From assembly GCA_041165405.1 (NCBI GenBank), contig JBEANL010000017.1, forward strand, positions 1 through 15,548: DNA of 15,548 bases, in the 5' to 3' direction. A model generated the notes under the pieces. The model was not told the origin of the DNA. It made no database searches and saw only the letters and a list, made by a program, of their open reading frames with translations. The position numbers and the translations under genes are program-made. Positions 14,337 through 15,548 of this stretch are shown here, in pieces. Source of the DNA: Methylopumilus sp009926035. Its GTDB lineage: Bacteria; Pseudomonadota; Gammaproteobacteria; Burkholderiales; Methylophilaceae. Position 1 is the stretch's first letter. Each line of letters begins with the position of its first letter.

Positions 14337-15548
14337 ATGAAAATAGCAATTATTAGAAGAAAGTTCACGCCGTTTGGTGGTGCAGAAAATTTTATTCTAA
14401 GAACGTCACTAGGCTTAAGCTCGCTCGGTATTAAATTTTCTATTATTTCAGAACGGTGGAAACGCGATGTGGATTCTTCAAAAGGTATCTCATGGTTAGA
14501 AGCAAAATCTCATGGATTTTCTAGGATTGCTAGATTTTTGAGCTTCCAAAAATCTGTTAAAAAAATTATTGCCAATAATCATTTCGATCTTATTCAGTCA
14601 CACGAGAGGTTAACGGGAGTTGACATTTACAGACTAGGTGATGGTGTTCATGCAGCTTGGGTTAATAGAATAAAAAAAATTAGTCCTTGGTATAAAAAAT
14701 TATGGATAAACATTGATCCATATCACAAAGAAATCATTCGTATTGAAAAAAAAATGTCTAAAGACAACAATCTATTCTATGTTGCAAATAGCGATCTCGT
14801 TAAAAATGAATTATATGAGTATTACAAAGTACCAAAGTCACGCATAAAAGTTATTGAAAATGGTATTGATATAAAAGCATTTAACCCTATTTCGATTTCC
14901 AAAAAACAAGATTCAAAGAAAAATTTAGCTCTTGATCCAAATTGTCCTGTTATTCTTTTTGTGGGATCAGGATTTCAGCGAAAAGGTGCCTTTGAGCTTG
15001 TTGAAGCCATCAAATTACTTCCAAATTTTCAAGCTATCATTGTTGGACAAGATAAAAAAATACAAGAGCTAAAAAATCTTACTCACGGGTACAACATACT
15101 TATCACGGGCCCCCAAGATAATATCCAAAAATATTTGGATGCGTCTGATATATTCTGTCTTCCCTCCCTGTACGACAGCCTCCCTAATGCAGCAATTGAA
15201 GCATTGTGTTGCGGACTGCCCGTTGTATTAACAAAGGATGTTGGGTTAGCCCCTCATGTAAAGAAGAATAACGCTGGGGTCATTTGTAAGCGTGATAAAC
15301 ATAGTATTGCTGATTCTTTAGTGAGTGCCTGGGATAAGAGAAAGATATTTTCAAAAAATGCCTTAAAACTTGCTAAAGCTTTTGATATAAAAATTAAAAG
15401 TAAGGAATGGCTTAACTTGTACAATGAATTAGCAAATAAAAAGAAAATTAAAGTTTTACATACAGAGTCCTCATTGGGCTGGGGTGGTCAAGAGATTCGA
15501 GTGCTCACAGAGGCAAAAATATTTTCTAAATATGGACATGAGGTTATT
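14337..15548 (+). CDS. WaaG-like GT4 glycosyltransferase fused to the start of a second glycosyltransferase, partial
   Basis: 404 codons are open from ATG at 14337 to the right edge. Residues 1 to about 365 form one whole GT-B glycosyltransferase of family GT4. The N-terminus KIAIIRRKFTPFGGAEN resembles WaaG-type lipopolysaccharide core transferases, as does GDGVHAAW (101-108). The donor domain begins near 200 (ILFVGSGFQRKGAFELVEAI, 206-225) and has ASDIFCLPSLYDSLPNAAIE (269-288) then ALCCGLPVV (289-297); the usual E-x7-E appears as D280 to E288. After a short lysine-rich linker, residues 371-404 start a new GT-B N-terminus: IKVLHTESSLGWGGQEIRVL. No stop and no in-frame ATG or GTG separates the two; only TTG at 15417 could start the second alone. 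The role is probably lipopolysaccharide or other surface glycan synthesis. Donor and acceptor sugars cannot be told. No clear Shine-Dalgarno is seen. Confidence 0.88.
   Translation, partial: MKIAIIRRKFTPFGGAENFILRTSLGLSSLGIKFSIISERWKRDVDSSKGISWLEAKSHGFSRIARFLSFQKSVKKIIANNHFDLIQSHERLTGVDIYRLGDGVHAAWVNRIKKISPWYKKLWINIDPYHKEIIRIEKKMSKDNNLFYVANSDLVKNELYEYYKVPKSRIKVIENGIDIKAFNPISISKKQDSKKNLALDPNCPVILFVGSGFQRKGAFELVEAIKLLPNFQAIIVGQDKKIQELKNLTHGYNILITGPQDNIQKYLDASDIFCLPSLYDSLPNAAIEALCCGLPVVLTKDVGLAPHVKKNNAGVICKRDKHSIADSLVSAWDKRKIFSKNALKLAKAFDIKIKSKEWLNLYNELANKKKIKVLHTESSLGWGGQEIRVLTEAKIFSKYGHEVI

Noticed and set aside
14333..14338. Second TATAAT overlapping the glycosyltransferase ATG
   Set aside because: A -10 overlapping the start codon would place transcription inside the gene; it is most likely chance in AT-rich sequence.
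15417..15548. Second glycosyltransferase as a separate gene starting at TTG 15417 (AAGGA ten bases upstream)
   Set aside because: It is in the same frame as the first enzyme with no stop between them, so the upstream protein would still read through. A fusion is the simpler reading, though secondary internal initiation cannot be excluded.

Overview
The window is an AT-rich stretch of a Gram-negative bacterial chromosome. It carries an outer-membrane assembly factor (bamA), a periplasmic chaperone (skp) and a lipid A gene (lpxD). The frr-uppS-cdsA-dxr-rseP-bamA-skp-lpxD order is the one usual in Betaproteobacteria and many non-enteric Gammaproteobacteria; enterics have frr-dxr-uppS-cdsA. Low GC, lysine/isoleucine-rich proteins, short intergenic gaps and overlapping genes suggest a streamlined genome. 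My best guess is an AT-rich Methylophilales betaproteobacterium of the OM43 / Methylopumilus type. That assignment is an inference from sequence character, not a database result.

Positions 1-10764, all on the minus strand and read right to left: rpsB (ribosomal protein S2) and tsf (EF-Ts), with a terminator-like hairpin between them and a second hairpin after tsf. Then follows a tightly packed run: pyrH (UMP kinase), frr (ribosome recycling factor), uppS (undecaprenyl diphosphate synthase), cdsA (CDP-diacylglycerol synthase), dxr (MEP-pathway reductoisomerase), rseP (site-2 protease), bamA, skp and the first 234 codons of lpxD, which runs off the left edge. The run links nucleotide supply and translation to envelope building. 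Dxr makes isoprenoid precursors, UppS uses them for the glycan lipid carrier, CdsA supplies phospholipid precursors, RseP handles envelope stress or cleared signal peptides, Skp and BamA deliver and insert outer-membrane proteins, and LpxD builds lipid A. Most junctions from frr to bamA have 0 to 4 bases of spacing or overlap, consistent with translational coupling.

Positions 10765-10927 are a divergent intergenic region. Positions 10928-14290, plus strand: map (methionine aminopeptidase) and, three bases after its stop, glnD (PII uridylyl-transferase, nitrogen sensing), which has to use a TTG start.

Positions 14337-15548, plus strand: an open reading frame that runs off the right edge and was found by direct translation. 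It starts with a complete WaaG-like GT4 glycosyltransferase and passes, without a stop, into what looks like the N-terminus of a second glycosyltransferase. This tandem fusion, next to otherwise textbook housekeeping genes, is the least ordinary thing in the window. I see no tRNA, rRNA, CRISPR array, insertion sequence or phage gene, and there is no gene-free stretch longer than about 165 bases.
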